Source: Phoronis australis
Taxonomy: Eukaryota; Phoronida; Phoronidae
Length of the DNA stretch: 64,000 nucleotides
NCBI GenBank assembly: GCA_002633005.1
Contig: NMRA01000009.1
Coordinates: 1,147,661-1,211,660, forward strand
Direction of reading: 5' to 3'
A program made the translations under genes and the position numbers. The notes below the pieces were generated by a model. It saw nothing but the letters and a program-made list of their open reading frames with translations. It had not been told where the DNA came from and ran no database searches. This document shows positions 61,370-64,000 of the stretch, piece after piece; the stretch's first letter is position 1, and every line of letters begins with the position of its first letter.

Positions 61370-62460
61370 ATACTAACAAGGCACTTGTCAAGACCAAAAT
61401 GGCCACTATGGGGTGTTGCAGAGGTCCAATTCACCCAAAAATCAACTTGTGTCGGAGCACTGTCATCATATTTCCCTGTATTAAGTGTCAGCAAAATGTC
61501 AACCAATCTTCAGATATCATCTGGAAATGACCTTCAACAAAAATATTGAAAAGTCCCTCCCCTGGTCTCAAGCCAAATCGGAAAGTGACGAGCACCATCC
61601 AAGTGATGCCCAACACCATTGTGCCAAACTTCAACAAAATACCACCAGGGGATTTTATGATAAAGAGCAAACAATTGGCAACACGAGAAAGGGGTACTGC
61701 AGTGGTCAAATCCACCCAAAAATGGACAGGTCCAGGAAAATTAAAACCACATACACCTGTGTCAAGTTTCACTGAATCCCATCAACTGGTTCACTAGACA
61801 ACATCTGGAAATGCTCTTCTCTCAAGGGTGAAAAACCTCTTAGGAAGATCCAAATGGCCAAATAGCGTCGCAGAGGTTAAATCCGTCTGAAAGTCAACTG
61901 TTGCCGGCAGATTGCTACCACCTCTGCATCAAAATTCATTAAAATCTGACAATCAATTCCATGGAATATCATTCAAAAATTACCTTCTCCTAAACATATT
62001 GACAAAGCCCCTTGTCAAGATGAAAATGGCCAGTAGGGGCTGCTGCTGCAGTGATCAATCCTGTTCAGAAATCAACTAGTGCCATGCATTGACGACACAT
62101 ACCTCTCTCTCAAATTTCATAAAATTCGATCAGTGTCTCATCTATCATCCAGAAACAATCTTCCCAAAAATATTCAAAAGTCTCACCCCTAGCTATGGGT
62201 GCAGGGCAAATTGAAACGTGTTATGCCGAGGCATTGTCGTCTCACACCTCGGAGCCAAGTTTCATTGACACTCAAAATCATCCATTGGTTCTCATCATCT
62301 GGAAATGGTCTTCTCTCCAGGACGGCCAAGAAAGTCCTTTGTCAAGAACAAAGCAGCTACTAGGGGGGAGGGGGTTGCAATTGTTAAATCCATCAATCCA
62401 CCAGAAAATCATCCATCGGAAACGCTCTTCCTTCAAAAAATACCGAATAGCCCAACTCCT
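61370..62460 (+). repeat. Degenerate modular repeat (about five modules)
   Basis: Same family as 20220-20995. Each module contains AAAATGGCCACT-like text, GGGGTGTTGCAGAGG-like text, CACCCAAAAATCAAC, and ATCATCTGGAAATGVYCTTC. Modules follow one another head to tail with strong divergence. It lies just upstream of the first BSDC1 exon found, in its presumed intron or 5' flank. Confidence 0.7.
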
Positions 62461-63210
62461 CTGAACCTATGTAGTCTAGTTGAAAAATGGCCCCTCGTGC
62501 ACCCCCAGACTTCAACATCAAAGTTGCATTTTTATGAAAAAAATTGTGTCGAAACGGAAAAATGATATTAACAAGCCGAAAAAATGCCCCACACGTGTTT
62601 TTTATGGAGATTAGTGCCACCAGTACCGGTTTTGCTACATTTTGCAGTATCTCCTCGACTATTTCACATAATTGAAAATGCTAATTTTATGTCTGAGCTT
62701 ATGTTTTGTGGGTCAAACATTACACTAGAAATACAGGTAAGTGATAAAAGTTATCATATACATGGCACCCGTACAAAACAAACATATGGAAGAGAAATGC
62801 TGTGTGAGGCATGAAAATCCGCTATTTTCATTCAAATTCAGAACTTCGATGTTGACATTATTTTTAGGTTGAACCCAACCCAAAATATATCTTAGGTTCA
62901 CTAAATGAAACAAGTTTTCATCTTTTATGAAAAGGAACATTGTTTCTATGACAGTCACGTGAAATTGGCCTGCATTCGAAATTTAGGCAGCTATCTAGGC
63001 AGATGTAAAAATCATGCCTAAAAGAAAATGAGGTCGAAGCTTATCTACTGAAGGCAAAGATCAGTCTCTACCCGTATGCATTCTTCGTTTAGATTCTGTA
63101 AATGAACAAGGCACTTTTACAGCCATACACAATGTGAGAGGAACATGTATGCAAAAAAACTACAGCAGCTTAAAGCTCGCATCGTCCAACAATTTGACAA
63201 AATAATATCA
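62461..63210. other. No recognised gene
   Basis: A plus-strand exon-like segment (62652-62735, from TTTTGCAG| to ACAG|GTAAGT) is discussed as a finding. Nothing else was recognised, and no BSDC1 N-terminal exon was found. Confidence 0.35.
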
Positions 63211-64000
63211 TCAAGGTTTCTTCCTTCCGCTTGCTTTACGTTGAGAATCTAAAACAAAACGGGTATGGGAATTTTAGGTACCATTCTAAGAAACTGTTGA
63301 ATCGTTTCAAACCCAGGTAAACTTCACAAAAATTGATAGAGGAGACACTATCATTTTGGCTGTTTCATAGATCAAGTACAACAGTTTCCTCTGCTTTAGC
63401 ACAAGCATACTGTTTAGGAAGTACACATAAAGGTCTGAAAACTGCACTCACTCTTCGAAATGACATTCTGATGGCATGCAAACAGTCACCAGAACTACTG
63501 CGGCCATTAACGGCCGATTATATGGAACTTGTTACTGTAAAACTTTTGTCTCCTGAACTGATCCTATTTGTTAGTTTGTTGACGACTGGGGTTGAAGGTC
63601 TCAACAAAAGTGAAAATTTCACGAGACTAATTTCTCTTATTGGATAAGTGGAAGTTACCATCAAAGCATGTACTTCTTTTTGTGACCACCACATAATAGT
63701 TTTTTGAAGCAAACAGCTACTATGACTTCGTTTTAGATTTTGAAACTGCATTGGCAAACGTGATGGGAGATGTGTGAACTTATCTTACTCTTCACAGTGA
63801 GGGTAACAGTATATCCCGTTGTGAGTGGGACAATTTGAATAAAATGACCACCAATGTACAGGGCAGCAACTTCGTCAACAGTGCTCGAGGAATCATGATT
63901 CAAGAGGTCAGGCCTGGTTTTGAAACCTCCGAAGATAAAAACAGTGCTAGTCATTAACAAGTAGCAGCCGACAACGAAGTCTTCAAGTAGAAACTCTTTC
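63211..64000 (-). CDS. 3' end of an unrecognised gene, cut by the window edge
   Basis: The minus frame is open from the window edge at 64000 to a donor at 63789 (GAAGA|GTAAGA, phase 1). A small terminal exon at 63248-63211 follows an acceptor GTTTTAG and supplies the matching two bases, ending SQRKASGRKKP and TGA. The larger exon reads plausibly as protein, with a hydrophobic stretch (DFVVGCYLLMTSTVFIFGGF), then ALYIGGHFIQIVPLTTGYTV. No family was recognised. The phase match supports it; either exon could still be chance. Confidence 0.4.
63333..63647 (+). CDS. Unrecognised 104-codon ORF
   Basis: An open plus frame without recognisable domain, lying within the putative intron of the opposite-strand gene at 63211-64000. 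It is moderately hydrophobic and Leu-rich. No splice or promoter evidence. Confidence 0.15.
   Translation: MIEETLSFWLFHRSSTTVSSALAQAYCLGSTHKGLKTALTLRNDILMACKQSPELLRPLTADYMELVTVKLLSPELILFVSLLTTGVEGLNKSENFTRLISLIG

Overview
The window is nuclear DNA from a multicellular animal. Coding sequence is AT-leaning, split by many GT-AG introns, and matches animal-wide orthologues; mobile elements, fold-back elements and minisatellites fill the introns and gene-free stretches. Protein content fits an invertebrate (the mix of Ty3/gypsy, hAT-like and tRNA-derived elements would suit a deuterostome or lophotrochozoan), but the sequence alone does not fix the lineage. One ambiguous base (N) lies at 37374.

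Layout. 1-4.7 kb: remnant of a Cys-rich mobile-element ORF, a tRNA-derived element and a fold-back MITE. 4.75-6.5 kb (+): last two exons of a GPI-anchored three-finger (LU/Ly6) protein, with a CCTA-type microsatellite in the intron. 8.8-12.9 kb (-): a decayed Ty3/gypsy pol (protease, reverse transcriptase, RNase H, integrase) with frameshifts and stops. 13-21.5 kb: no recognised gene, many repeats. 21.6-36.1 kb (-): AOPEP (aminopeptidase O), twelve exons with matching phases, C-terminal exon not found. 37.9-52.7 kb (+): PLAA, eleven exons giving a complete 794-residue model. 52.8-58.1 kb: repeats only. 58.2-61.1 kb (-): the last four exons of BSDC1. 63.2-64.0 kb (-): possible 3' end of an unrecognised gene running off the right edge.

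AOPEP and PLAA are transcribed divergently from a 1.87 kb shared interval. The three clear genes (an M1-type metallo-aminopeptidase, a ubiquitin-binding p97/Cdc48 cofactor and a BSD-domain protein) are housekeeping-type genes with no obvious joint pathway. No previously undescribed multi-gene system was found. The most distinctive structures are mobile: a 947 bp element with 265 bp terminal inverted repeats and a perfect 9 bp target-site duplication in PLAA intron 1, and a 1.37 kb terminal-inverted-repeat element in an AOPEP intron carrying repeated subterminal motifs.
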